From assembly GCA_003647275.1 (NCBI GenBank), contig QMMN01000011.1, forward strand, positions 1-60,886: a stretch of DNA of 60,886 bases, given 5' to 3'. A program made the position numbers and the translations under genes. Below, one piece after another: positions 43,473 through 51,913 of this stretch. Within the stretch, counting starts at the first letter, position 1, and each line of letters begins with the position of its first letter. The DNA is from Deltaproteobacteria bacterium. GTDB taxonomy: Bacteria; Desulfobacterota; Desulfobacteria; Desulfobacterales; C00003060. Under the pieces are notes generated by a model. That model did not search any database and was not told the origin of the DNA. It worked only from the letters and a program-made list of their open reading frames with translations.

Positions 43473-43949
43473 ATGAAAACCCTATGGGCTCCTTGGCGCA
43501 TGGAGTATATTCTGAGTGAAAAAGAAAAGGCGTGCATCTTCTGCCTTGCCTTGTCGGATCAGGACAACCTCACCCTGTACACGGGTGCACTCTCCATGGT
43601 CATGATGAACAAGTATCCGTATATTAATGGACACCTTTTGGTTGCCCCCAAAAGACATATAGCGTCCTTAGATGAAATGACAATGGAAGAGATGGCAAAC
43701 ATTTTAAAGACGGTCAAAGACTCAATCGGAATCCTGAAAAAGGTGATGAAGCCAGATGGATTCAATGTGGGTCTGAATCTTGGCGTGGTGGCAGGTGCAG
43801 GTGTCGAACAGCACCTTCATTTTCACATTGTACCACGGTGGCACGGAGATACCAATGCTATGACCGTGTTTGCTGAAGTGCGCGTGATACCCGAGCATCT
43901 CGAAGCAACGTATCGCAACCTTAAACCATATTTTGAAAAACTCGACTGA
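43473..43949 (+). CDS. HIT-family nucleotide hydrolase/transferase
   Basis: A 158-residue histidine-triad protein. The catalytic triad is HLHFHIVPRW (about 111-120), with the upstream NKYPYINGHLLVAPKRH strand pair. The length and the CIFC metal-type motif near residue 21 fit the bacterial Ap4A-phosphorylase-like branch. Likely substrates are dinucleoside polyphosphates or adenylated compounds. GAGGTG precedes the ATG, and the lapA-like gene follows after 28 bases. Confidence 0.9.
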   Translation: MKTLWAPWRMEYILSEKEKACIFCLALSDQDNLTLYTGALSMVMMNKYPYINGHLLVAPKRHIASLDEMTMEEMANILKTVKDSIGILKKVMKPDGFNVGLNLGVVAGAGVEQHLHFHIVPRWHGDTNAMTVFAEVRVIPEHLEATYRNLKPYFEKLD

Positions 43950-43977
43950 ATCTGTTGAAATATAAGGAGGATTCGAG

Positions 43978-44322
43978 ATGAAATCTCTGAAACCCATGTT
44001 GTGGTCCGTGGTGGTCATTTTCTTGGTCGTTGTCGTGGTTCAGAATCTTGATGTGTTTACTCACAAGGAAGCTTTAAGGCTAAATCTTGTGATAAAGAAG
44101 TATAAAACTGAGCCCTTTCAGCTCTCTTTTTACTTTTTGGGGTTCTTTTTGATAGGCTTGCTCCTTTCCTATTTTCATGGACTGAAAGAGCGCTTTAAGG
44201 CAAAAAGTGAGATAAAGAACCATCTTGAAACAATCCGTAAGTTAGAAGAAGAGATAAAGGTCCTCAAAAGCTTGCCTGTTCAAAAAGAAAATACGCCTTA
44301 CAAAGAAACCGAGACTGCCTAA
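43978..44322 (+). CDS. LapA-family two-helix membrane protein
   Basis: A 114-residue protein with two transmembrane segments (about residues 7-23 and 40-60) and a cytoplasmic coiled-coil tail (about 70-100, NHLETIRKLEEEIKVLKSL). This is the layout of the LapA/YciS family, linked to lipopolysaccharide assembly control in E. coli. AAGGAGG precedes the ATG. The stop overlaps a possible small downstream ORF (TAATG). Confidence 0.8.
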   Translation: MKSLKPMLWSVVVIFLVVVVVQNLDVFTHKEALRLNLVIKKYKTEPFQLSFYFLGFFLIGLLLSYFHGLKERFKAKSEIKNHLETIRKLEEEIKVLKSLPVQKENTPYKETETA

Positions 44323-44480
44323 TGTGTCAGAAGTTATATAACTTATTGAGGTCAAAGGCTTTTCTCGCGATTCTTGTTTTGTTCCTCGTTCATGGAATAA
44401 TGGAAGGTATGCCATTATTCCAAATCTGGGCAACCCCCCTAAGTTCATTTAGGCCTTACAGGTTCTGCTGCTATGGTTAA
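44322..44480 (+). CDS. Possible 52-residue small membrane protein
   Basis: An open frame starts in the lapA-family stop (TAATG) and ends eight bases inside mutS. It encodes MCQKLYNLLRSKAF, then a hydrophobic LAILVLFLVHGIM and a polar tail. It could be a real coupled small membrane protein or only a leader through which ribosomes reach mutS, whose own ribosome-binding site is weak. No homologue is recognised. Confidence 0.35.
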   Translation: MCQKLYNLLRSKAFLAILVLFLVHGIMEGMPLFQIWATPLSSFRPYRFCCYG

Positions 44481-47094
44481 AGCCACTCCGATGGTTCGGC
44501 AATATTTGTCGATCAAGCAGCAGTACCCTGATGCTATCCTGTTTTACCGCATGGGCGATTTTTATGAGATGTTCTTTGAAGATGCAAAGATAGCATCTCG
44601 AATCCTCGAAATTGCCCTGACTTCCCGAAACAAAAAGGACGAAGAGCCCATTCCTATGTGTGGTGTTCCCCACCATGCTGCCCAGAGCTATATTGCGCGA
44701 CTGATCGAGCGGGGGTTCAAGGTAGCCATCTGCGAACAGGTGGAGGATCCAGCAAAGGCCAAGGGACTTGTGAACCGCGATGTGGTCAGGGTGATAACAC
44801 CCGGGGTCGTCGTTGACACAGAGATTCTGGATGCAAAGTTCAACAACTTCCTCATGGCCCTATCTTTCTGGAAAGGTCGTTACGGAATCGCCCATTTGGA
44901 TATCTCTACAGGGACCTTCAGGGTGACCGAATCGAGCCATTTCGACAAGGTCATAGACGAGTGCCGACGTATAGATCCACGCGAAAGCCTGCTTGCCGAG
45001 TCCCATCGCGAAGCACCTGAAATCAAGGCACTGGTAGAAATCCTTGGAGAGACCTCAGTAAACTTCCTGAAGGATGAATGCTTTGAACTGGAATCAGCCC
45101 AGGCACGGCTTCTGAGGCAGTTTAGGACCCATTCTCTTGAAGGATTTGGTTGTCATGAGTGGCGGGCTGGCATTGCAGCTGCCGGTGCTCTGTTGCGCTA
45201 TGTAGATGAGACCCACAAGGGAGAGCTTGGCCACATCACGGGGATTTCATCCTACAGCCTTTCTGACTTCATGGTCGTAGATGAGACCAGCAAAAGAAAC
45301 TTAGAACTCTTTGAGACCATTCGGACCGGCACCAAACGCGGTTCCCTTCTTGGCATCATGGATCAAACCGTAACAGCCATGGGTGCCCGCATGCTGCGGG
45401 CATGGCTTCAGTATCCACTTTTGGATCTTGAGCAAATCAAAGGCCGATTGGACGCCATAGAAGAGGCCAAGGAAAAGCTTCCTGTAAGGCGTTCGGTGAG
45501 GAAGGCCCTCCAAGAAGTACATGACCTTCAGCGCTTAAATGCCAGGATTGCCCTCGATCGGTGCAATGCTCGAGATCTGGTCGCTTTGAAGCACTCAATT
45601 CAAAGACTCCCTAAGATACGCTCTTTGCTCGACGGGTTCGAAAGCCGGCTTTTTGTTGAGATCATCTCAAAATGGGATGACCTTGGCGATGTAGCAGGTT
45701 TGATCGAAGACGCCATCTCTGATGATCCGCCCCTGACCATACGGGAGGGTGGTATTATTAAGCCAGGCTTTGATGGAGGTCTCGACGAACTGATTCGAAG
45801 CAGCCGGGAAGGAAAGGATTGGATATCACGTCTCCAGGCTAGGGAGCGGCAAGCCACAGGGATTAATTCTTTGAAGGTGGGCTTCAACAAGGTTTTTGGT
45901 TACTATATTGAGGTTTCGAAGACCCATATCGAATCAGTGCCGGCGCACTATGTGCGCAAACAGACCTTGGTTAATGCGGAGCGGTACATTACCGAAGACC
46001 TCAAGGCATATGAGGCCAAAGTGCTGGGGGCTGAAGAAAAACGAGCCCAATTGGAGTATGAGCTGTTTTGCGTTGTTAGGGAAAAAGTGGCTCAAAGTAA
46101 TAGCCGCATCTCCAGGATGGCTGACGTTGTGTCCCACCTGGATGTGTTGCTGGCAATGGCTGAACTTGCCGATCAAAATGGTTATGTAAAGCCAGTCGTC
46201 CATGACGGTGATAGCCTCTTTTTGAAGGAAAGTCGTCATCCAGTCATTGAAAAATTGGTATCATCAGAACGGTTTGTGCCTAACACGATTGAGATGGATC
46301 ACACCTCGCGACAGGTGCTTATTATTACCGGACCCAACATGGCCGGAAAATCAACACTACTGCGTCAGGTTGCCCTGTTGGTATTAATGGCCCAGATGGG
46401 TTCCTTTGTTCCGGCGGAAGCAGCCTCCATTGGGATAGTCGATCGAATCTTTACACGGGTTGGGGCGCTGGATAGCCTTGCCGAAGGCAAGAGTACCTTC
46501 ATGGTGGAAATGCAGGAGACCGCTAATATCTTAAATAATGCCACCGAGAAAAGTTTGGTCATTCTGGATGAGATCGGCAGAGGCACCAGTACCTTTGACG
46601 GCCTGAGTATTGCCTGGGCTGTGGCAGAATATCTCCATGAGTGGAAAGGGCATGGTATCAAGGCCCTTTTTGCCACTCATTATCATGAGCTAACAGACCT
46701 GGCCCTTACCAAGCCTCGAGTCAAGAATTACAACGTGGCTGTCAAGGAATGGAATGAGGAAGTTATTTTCTTGAGGAAACTGGTTGAGGGGAGTACCAAT
46801 CGAAGCTATGGTATCCAGGTGGCCCGCTTGGCTGGCATTCCGGCGCAGGTCTTGGAGCGGGCCAAGGAGATATTAAAGAACATAGAAAGTGGTGAATTAA
46901 ACAGTGCAGGAGAACCAGTCCTGGCACGTTCCAAGAGGCCGGTTGACAAGGACGGGAGTGTTCAGCTTTCGCTTTTTAAAACCTCAGGTGAGATTGTGAT
47001 CAATACCTTGAAAAAGCTGGATATTTCGAATATGACACCCCTTGAAGCATTAAACCAATTAAACGCCCTAAAAGAGCTCATGGAGGACCTGTAA
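44473..47094 (+). CDS. mutS: DNA mismatch repair protein MutS
   Basis: An 873-residue mismatch sensor. The N-terminal mismatch-reading motif is FYRMGDFYEMFFEDA, containing the Phe-x-Glu wedge. The ATPase has Walker A GPNMAGKSTLLRQ (about 620) and Walker B VILDEIGRGTSTFDG, with the ATHYHELTDL motif after it. The C-terminus ends with the short MutL/beta-clamp region. No mutL gene is in the window. Its start lies in the tail of the possible small ORF and lacks a good Shine-Dalgarno sequence. Confidence 0.96.
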   Translation: MVKATPMVRQYLSIKQQYPDAILFYRMGDFYEMFFEDAKIASRILEIALTSRNKKDEEPIPMCGVPHHAAQSYIARLIERGFKVAICEQVEDPAKAKGLVNRDVVRVITPGVVVDTEILDAKFNNFLMALSFWKGRYGIAHLDISTGTFRVTESSHFDKVIDECRRIDPRESLLAESHREAPEIKALVEILGETSVNFLKDECFELESAQARLLRQFRTHSLEGFGCHEWRAGIAAAGALLRYVDETHKGELGHITGISSYSLSDFMVVDETSKRNLELFETIRTGTKRGSLLGIMDQTVTAMGARMLRAWLQYPLLDLEQIKGRLDAIEEAKEKLPVRRSVRKALQEVHDLQRLNARIALDRCNARDLVALKHSIQRLPKIRSLLDGFESRLFVEIISKWDDLGDVAGLIEDAISDDPPLTIREGGIIKPGFDGGLDELIRSSREGKDWISRLQARERQATGINSLKVGFNKVFGYYIEVSKTHIESVPAHYVRKQTLVNAERYITEDLKAYEAKVLGAEEKRAQLEYELFCVVREKVAQSNSRISRMADVVSHLDVLLAMAELADQNGYVKPVVHDGDSLFLKESRHPVIEKLVSSERFVPNTIEMDHTSRQVLIITGPNMAGKSTLLRQVALLVLMAQMGSFVPAEAASIGIVDRIFTRVGALDSLAEGKSTFMVEMQETANILNNATEKSLVILDEIGRGTSTFDGLSIAWAVAEYLHEWKGHGIKALFATHYHELTDLALTKPRVKNYNVAVKEWNEEVIFLRKLVEGSTNRSYGIQVARLAGIPAQVLERAKEILKNIESGELNSAGEPVLARSKRPVDKDGSVQLSLFKTSGEIVINTLKKLDISNMTPLEALNQLNALKELMEDL

Positions 47095-47153
47095 CCCTTA
47101 ATAGGCTATGGGCGAGAGGCGATTGGAATCAGGAAACAAGGCTAAATCGTTAC

Positions 47154-48830
47154 GTGAAACCGTATCTCTTTTTGCCGATCTGGCGTAAATTTATATTTTT
47201 TCTCATTTTGCTTTTGGTGTTTGCTTTATACCCACCAATAGCCACCGGAGACCAAATCGAAAATGACTATCAACAGGCCCGGTTGAGTTTTGAAACACTC
47301 CTGAAAGATCCTCAAAAACAAAAGCTTCGATATCATTGGGTAACCTGTATCAAAAAGTTTCGGTCTGTTTATGCAGCCCAACCGAACGGACCAAGGGCAG
47401 ATGACGCCCTTTTCATGACAGCACATTTGTATGCCAAGTTATATGCGTTTTCTTGCAGCATACAAGACAAGCAACAGGCCCTCGATTATTACAACCGCTT
47501 GCTAAAACATTTTCCAAAGAGCCCATACCAGTCGAAGGCCAAAAGGGCGATTGCTGAGCTGCGTAAGGACGACAAAAGGGGCATTGATGAACAAGAGATT
47601 GGACCCGTTAGGAAAGAGGCCTCAAAATTCATCGCATCGCCACAGATCAAAAAGCCTTTCGGTCAAAAGGAACATTCTAGGCTTCAAGCAGAATCGCTCG
47701 CCAAGGTAAAGGCCATCCGTTTTTGGTCCAGCCCAAGTTATACGCGTGTTGTTATTGATGTGGAAGAGGAGGTGCCCTATACCCACCACCTGTTGAAAAA
47801 AGATCCTACCCTTGCAAAGCCTATGCGGCTTTATATTGATCTAAACCATGCACGCATAGGGCCCGGGTTAAAGCCGGTTGTGCCAATCGCAGATGATCTG
47901 CTCAGTGGTGCCCGTGCAGCTCAATATCGTCCGGATAGGGTCCGGGTTGTTTTGGATATCAAATCGATTGATAATTTTAAGATATTCTCCCTACGCAACC
48001 CGTTTCGCATTGTAGTCGATGTCAGTAGTGTCCCCAGGAAGACCGCATCAAAGAAACGATTTAAACACGAACAGGAAAAACCGGGTGGTAAAATACCTAA
48101 GGGCGCCCTGGCCAAACAACTGGCACTTGGGGTGAAGCGGATTGTTATTGACCCTGGACATGGGGGCAAAGACCCTGGTGCCCTTGGATATTTGAAGGGC
48201 GTGAAAGAGAAGAACGTGACACTGGAAATTTCCCGGAGACTGGCCAGGAAAATTCGTCAGAGGCTTGGATGCGAGGCCATACTCACCAGAAATACAGATA
48301 TCTTTCTTTCGCTTGAAGAGCGCACCGCTATCGCCAATACCAAGAATGCCGACCTTTTTATTTCAATTCACACCAATGCCAACAAGACAAAGGTTTGTCA
48401 TGGCCTTGAGACCTATTTTTTGAATCTGGCCACAGATGAAGATGCCATCTTGGTGGCTGCACGGGAGAATGCCACCTCAGCCAAAAATATTAGCGATCTT
48501 GAAACCATCTTGAGTGACCTGATGAAAAATGCCAAGATAGATGAATCGAGTCGCCTTGCGGGTTACGTTCAAGAGGCCCTGATTAGGAAATTGAAACCAA
48601 GATATAGCCGAATCAAAGACAAAGGCGTCAAACAGGCCCCCTTCTATGTACTACTTGGCGCTGAGATGCCGTCCATATTGGTAGAGGTCGCCTTTATAAC
48701 GAATCCGAGAGAATGTCGCAGGTTAAACAGTGTCGGATACCAGGAGGACATAGCCGATGCCATTGTAACGGGTATCCAAAACTATATAGGGGAGGTCAAT
48801 CCAAGTGCGCTTACTCAAGCTAAAAAGTGA
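47154..48830 (+). CDS. N-acetylmuramoyl-L-alanine amidase with AMIN domain
   Basis: A 558-residue exported cell-wall amidase that removes peptides from peptidoglycan. A signal peptide (KFIFFLILLLVFALYPP) is followed by a TPR-like region (about 40-150). An AMIN domain, which targets the septum or envelope, covers about residues 180-285. The Amidase_3 catalytic domain (about 325-545) has VIDPGHGGKDPGALG with the zinc His and Glu, FISIHTNAN and VEVAFITNPRE. Translation starts at GTG 47154. The domain order is that of AmiC-type enzymes, with the extra N-terminal repeat region. Confidence 0.92.
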   Translation: MKPYLFLPIWRKFIFFLILLLVFALYPPIATGDQIENDYQQARLSFETLLKDPQKQKLRYHWVTCIKKFRSVYAAQPNGPRADDALFMTAHLYAKLYAFSCSIQDKQQALDYYNRLLKHFPKSPYQSKAKRAIAELRKDDKRGIDEQEIGPVRKEASKFIASPQIKKPFGQKEHSRLQAESLAKVKAIRFWSSPSYTRVVIDVEEEVPYTHHLLKKDPTLAKPMRLYIDLNHARIGPGLKPVVPIADDLLSGARAAQYRPDRVRVVLDIKSIDNFKIFSLRNPFRIVVDVSSVPRKTASKKRFKHEQEKPGGKIPKGALAKQLALGVKRIVIDPGHGGKDPGALGYLKGVKEKNVTLEISRRLARKIRQRLGCEAILTRNTDIFLSLEERTAIANTKNADLFISIHTNANKTKVCHGLETYFLNLATDEDAILVAARENATSAKNISDLETILSDLMKNAKIDESSRLAGYVQEALIRKLKPRYSRIKDKGVKQAPFYVLLGAEMPSILVEVAFITNPRECRRLNSVGYQEDIADAIVTGIQNYIGEVNPSALTQAKK

Positions 48831-49098
48831 GCGTTCAGCGATCAACCGTCACCCCACAGGCCAGCCTGGGGTAAACCGAGTTGGTTATTGAACAGGCTTT
48901 CTCATGTTGCACCCAGATTTGTTGACTTACGTCTGAATAATTGTTATATGAACATGTTAAATCAATTTGCCAACCGACCATTGCCCGAAGAAATCCCTTT
49001 GGGGCGTTCAACAACCATTTTGATTCGCGCTGAGGGCGTGAGGGGAAATCCTTTTTGTGAATTCCGGGCTAAATAGTCAAGCATCCGGAGGTGAGCAA

Positions 49099-50250
49099 AT
49101 GGACAAAATTCGTATTGCTTTTGTTGGTGTTGGTAATTGTGCCAGTTCTTTGATGCAGGGCATTCACTACTACACGAAAGACAAGAAGGATACGGCAACC
49201 GGTCTAATGTACTGGGCAGTGGGCGGTTATGCGCCGCACGATATTGAGGTCGTGGCGGCCTTTGATGTTGACGCTCGCAAAGTGGGCAAAGATGTCGCTG
49301 ATGCGATTTTTGCCGAGCCGAACTGCACGACAGTCTTCTGCAAAGATGTGCCCCCAACAGGGGTCAAGGTGCACATGGGGCGGATCTTGGATGGGGTATC
49401 CGCCCACATGAAGGACTATGATCCGCGCTATACTTATGTTTTGGCGGATCAACCAGTGCCGACCAAGGAGGAGGTGGTGCACGTCCTCAAGGCAAGCGGT
49501 ACGGAGATCGTGCTCAATTACCTGCCAGTCGGATCTGAGGAGGCCACTCGCTTCTATGCTGAGTGTGCACTTGAGGCAGGGGTTGGTTTCATCAACTGCA
49601 TGCCCGTGTTCATCGCCAGCGATCCTAAGTGGGCTGCGCGATTTAAGGAAGCAGGCATCCCGATCATTGGTGATGACATCAAGTCCCAGCTTGGGGCTAC
49701 CATCACACACCGGATTCTTGCGGATCTATTTGAAAAGCGAGGTGTGAAGTTGAAACGCACCTATCAACTCAATACCGGCGGCAACACTGATTTCCTAAAC
49801 ATGCTAAACCGTACGCGTCTAGCTTCCAAAAAGACATCTAAAACCGAGGCCGTGCAGGCAGTCCTTGCTAAGCGTCTGGATGCAGAAAACATCCATATTG
49901 GCCCCAGTGATTATGTTCCCTGGCAAAAGGATAACAAGATTGCCTTTATTCGCATGGAGGGAAGCCTCTTCGGTGATGTGCCCATACACTTGGAGATGCG
50001 TCTATCGGTGGAGGATTCTCCCAACTCGGCTGGCGTAGCCATCGATGCCGTGCGTTGCATGAAGCTGGCCCTGGAACGCGGTATTGGCGGCGTGATCAAG
50101 GGCCCGAGCGCCTATTTCATGAAGCACCCGCCAGCGCAGTATTCGGATGATGTGGCCTGGCGGATGATGGAGATCTTCATTGGAGCCCATAGTAAAGCCA
50201 GCACTAACAGCGATCAGGAAGCCATAGAAGCAGTTGCTGTCCAGGCCTGA
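49099..50250 (+). CDS. ino1: Myo-inositol-1-phosphate synthase
   Basis: A 383-residue NAD-dependent synthase converting glucose-6-phosphate to inositol-1-phosphate. The Rossmann motif is VGVGNCASSLMQG near residue 8, and the catalytic domain has LPVGSEEATRFYAECAL, GDDIKSQLGATITHR and LNTGGNTDFLNML. It resembles the short actinobacterial/thermophile type. GGAGG seven bases before ATG 49099 fixes the start; an in-frame ATG at 49057 adds 14 residues without support. Inositol phosphate could feed phosphatidylinositol-like lipids or the solute di-myo-inositol phosphate; the partner genes are not in the window. Confidence 0.93.
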   Translation: MDKIRIAFVGVGNCASSLMQGIHYYTKDKKDTATGLMYWAVGGYAPHDIEVVAAFDVDARKVGKDVADAIFAEPNCTTVFCKDVPPTGVKVHMGRILDGVSAHMKDYDPRYTYVLADQPVPTKEEVVHVLKASGTEIVLNYLPVGSEEATRFYAECALEAGVGFINCMPVFIASDPKWAARFKEAGIPIIGDDIKSQLGATITHRILADLFEKRGVKLKRTYQLNTGGNTDFLNMLNRTRLASKKTSKTEAVQAVLAKRLDAENIHIGPSDYVPWQKDNKIAFIRMEGSLFGDVPIHLEMRLSVEDSPNSAGVAIDAVRCMKLALERGIGGVIKGPSAYFMKHPPAQYSDDVAWRMMEIFIGAHSKASTNSDQEAIEAVAVQA

Positions 50251-50285
50251 TACGACAGTCAGCTGAATACATCCCTTTCAGTATG

Positions 50286-50321
50286 AAGCGAACCCCTGCC
50301 TTTTATGGCGGGGGTTCGCTT
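50286..50321. terminator. Terminator hairpin between ino1 and the RNase Z-like gene
   Basis: AAGCGAACCCCTGCC (50286-50300) pairs with GGCGGGGGTTCGCTT (50307-50321), with one G-T pair and a six-base loop. Only a short T run follows, but the hairpin lies between two converging genes and is very stable. Confidence 0.75.
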
Positions 50322-50346
50322 TGTGGGCTTGCGAGGCACACAACGG

Positions 50347-51354
50347 TCAAGTCTCTGCAAAGGCTCGATCAGCCTCTTCTTGGAGAAGTTGTACACTATG
50401 GGCGTATCGGGGCGAGAAATGGAAGAGCGTAAATTGCTTAACTCCTGCTTTTTTGGCAAGGATGCCTGCCTGTTTTGCAGTCAGATGATATTTGTTGCGT
50501 GCAATTTCCATTTCTGCATCTAGAAAGGCGGCTTCGATGTAAAGATGGTCGGCATGCCGGGCAAAATCAATTATCTTTTCGATGTTTTCAGGACTAAAAA
50601 CAACGTCAACAATATAGGTAATCTTCTGTCCTGGTGATATACGGGCGATTTGGTCTATAAGGTCACCCAGGCGGAATGTAAGTTTTCGTTCTTTTCTATC
50701 CTCTTTCCACACGACCTGAAAATCTTCTTCAAGATCCTGCTCTTTATATAGTGCCTCCTTGAATCTCCTCAGCCACGGCCCCACCGGTATCTTGAGTCTT
50801 TTCAGGCTGTCCTTCATAATATTGACATGAAACCGTTCCTTGAGGGTAAACCCCAGACAGGGGATCTTATGATCCAGGTGGATGGCATGGACTGAAAAGG
50901 CGGGTTCTGCGAGCAGGGTCCCGTCAAAAGGGGCCTGCTCTGGTGCCCGGCGTGCTCTAAACCCGTCTTTACACTGATAGACCTGGGTGATGGTATACGT
51001 TGGATGTACCTCAGTAGCCTTCAGCAAAAAACCATGGCTGTAGTTTTCAACCAGGTTCCAGGTATAAGCTGCTAATTTTCCCTCAATATTTTTAAGAAAG
51101 TTTGGTGGGCCAAACACGTGGAAGGCCTTTTGCCGTCCCAGGAAAGTACGCAGCAAGGTATCAAAACCTGCAAAATGGTCCATATGGGTATGGGTTGCGA
51201 ATCCATGGGTTAGTTTCAACATTTCTTTCCGGGGTAGGTGGTGCAGGTCGCCCATGTCAAATAGCAGGGCACGCTTTTCAAAAAAGAATGGTATGAAGAG
51301 GGCCGGGTCCTCAAAAGGGCCGTTGACCAACCTGGGATGAAAAGAGGGCCTCAT
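50347..51354 (-). CDS. RNase Z-like metallo-beta-lactamase-fold hydrolase
   Basis: A 335-residue protein with the RNase Z/ElaC arrangement. The zinc motif is THTHMDHFAGFD near residue 55, then HLDHK, a conserved IEAAFLD-type strand and FHFSPRY near the C-terminus. The usual GDT motif reads IVDVVF and the HST motif reads HLT; the Asp and His ligands remain. It might process tRNA 3' ends or act on another phosphodiester; the altered motifs make the substrate uncertain. Its start overlaps the preceding gene's stop by four bases. Confidence 0.82.
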   Translation of the reverse strand: MRPSFHPRLVNGPFEDPALFIPFFFEKRALLFDMGDLHHLPRKEMLKLTHGFATHTHMDHFAGFDTLLRTFLGRQKAFHVFGPPNFLKNIEGKLAAYTWNLVENYSHGFLLKATEVHPTYTITQVYQCKDGFRARRAPEQAPFDGTLLAEPAFSVHAIHLDHKIPCLGFTLKERFHVNIMKDSLKRLKIPVGPWLRRFKEALYKEQDLEEDFQVVWKEDRKERKLTFRLGDLIDQIARISPGQKITYIVDVVFSPENIEKIIDFARHADHLYIEAAFLDAEMEIARNKYHLTAKQAGILAKKAGVKQFTLFHFSPRYAHSVQLLQEEADRAFAET

Positions 51355-51773
51355 TGAAGGATGAATTTAGCGACCTGACGGTTAATGCAGTGATAGATCT
51401 CTTCGTCAGAGCCATAAATATCCTCAACGCTTCGATGGTTGATCAGCTGTTCTACAACGAACGCTGTTAGATAGAGACTCACGATTTGTGGCCGCGGCAC
51501 AAGGGCCCTGAATGGGGCAGTTTGGTAATCAATCTCAAATTCATCTGCACGTGTCAATTTTTCAAGTGAGCGTGCGATCTGATCCTGAATATCCTCCTTG
51601 CTGGTCGTTTGGATCAATTTTTCCTCTATGAGCTTCATGGCCACGGCATTGCTGAGCGGTTCCAAGACATTTTTCGTTTGTTCGATGGCGAGCTGGCGGG
51701 CCCGTTCCTTGGAAGATTCAATCTTGGACAGAATTTTTGATTCCCGATTGCTAGGGCGAAATATCCTTGCCAT
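51351..51773 (-). CDS. Conserved hypothetical protein, 140 residues
   Basis: A soluble, helical protein starting MARIFRPSNRESKIL. The middle is helical and charged (SKERARQLAIEQTKNVLEPL), and the end has IVSLYLTAFVVEQL and DIYGSDEEIYHCINRQVAKF. No family is recognised. An earlier in-frame ATG at 51788 is possible. The stop is overlapped by the RNase Z-like start, so the two are probably co-translated, and a role together is likely but unknown. Confidence 0.7.
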   Translation of the reverse strand: MARIFRPSNRESKILSKIESSKERARQLAIEQTKNVLEPLSNAVAMKLIEEKLIQTTSKEDIQDQIARSLEKLTRADEFEIDYQTAPFRALVPRPQIVSLYLTAFVVEQLINHRSVEDIYGSDEEIYHCINRQVAKFILQ

Positions 51774-51913
51774 TACACAAAACCTCAACCGCCTAACTCA
51801 AGTACTAAGGAAAGTATCATTTTGAGTCTAATTTTATTTGCGTCTAATTTTTCATAACCCAAAAACCTGGAAATTGCAAGGCTGTCAGCAGGATTCATGA
51901 TGAACAGATTTTC

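Noticed and set aside
48888-49076. A 62-residue ORF before ino1
   Set aside because: It lacks a ribosome-binding site and family features, and the ino1 start with GGAGG is clear.
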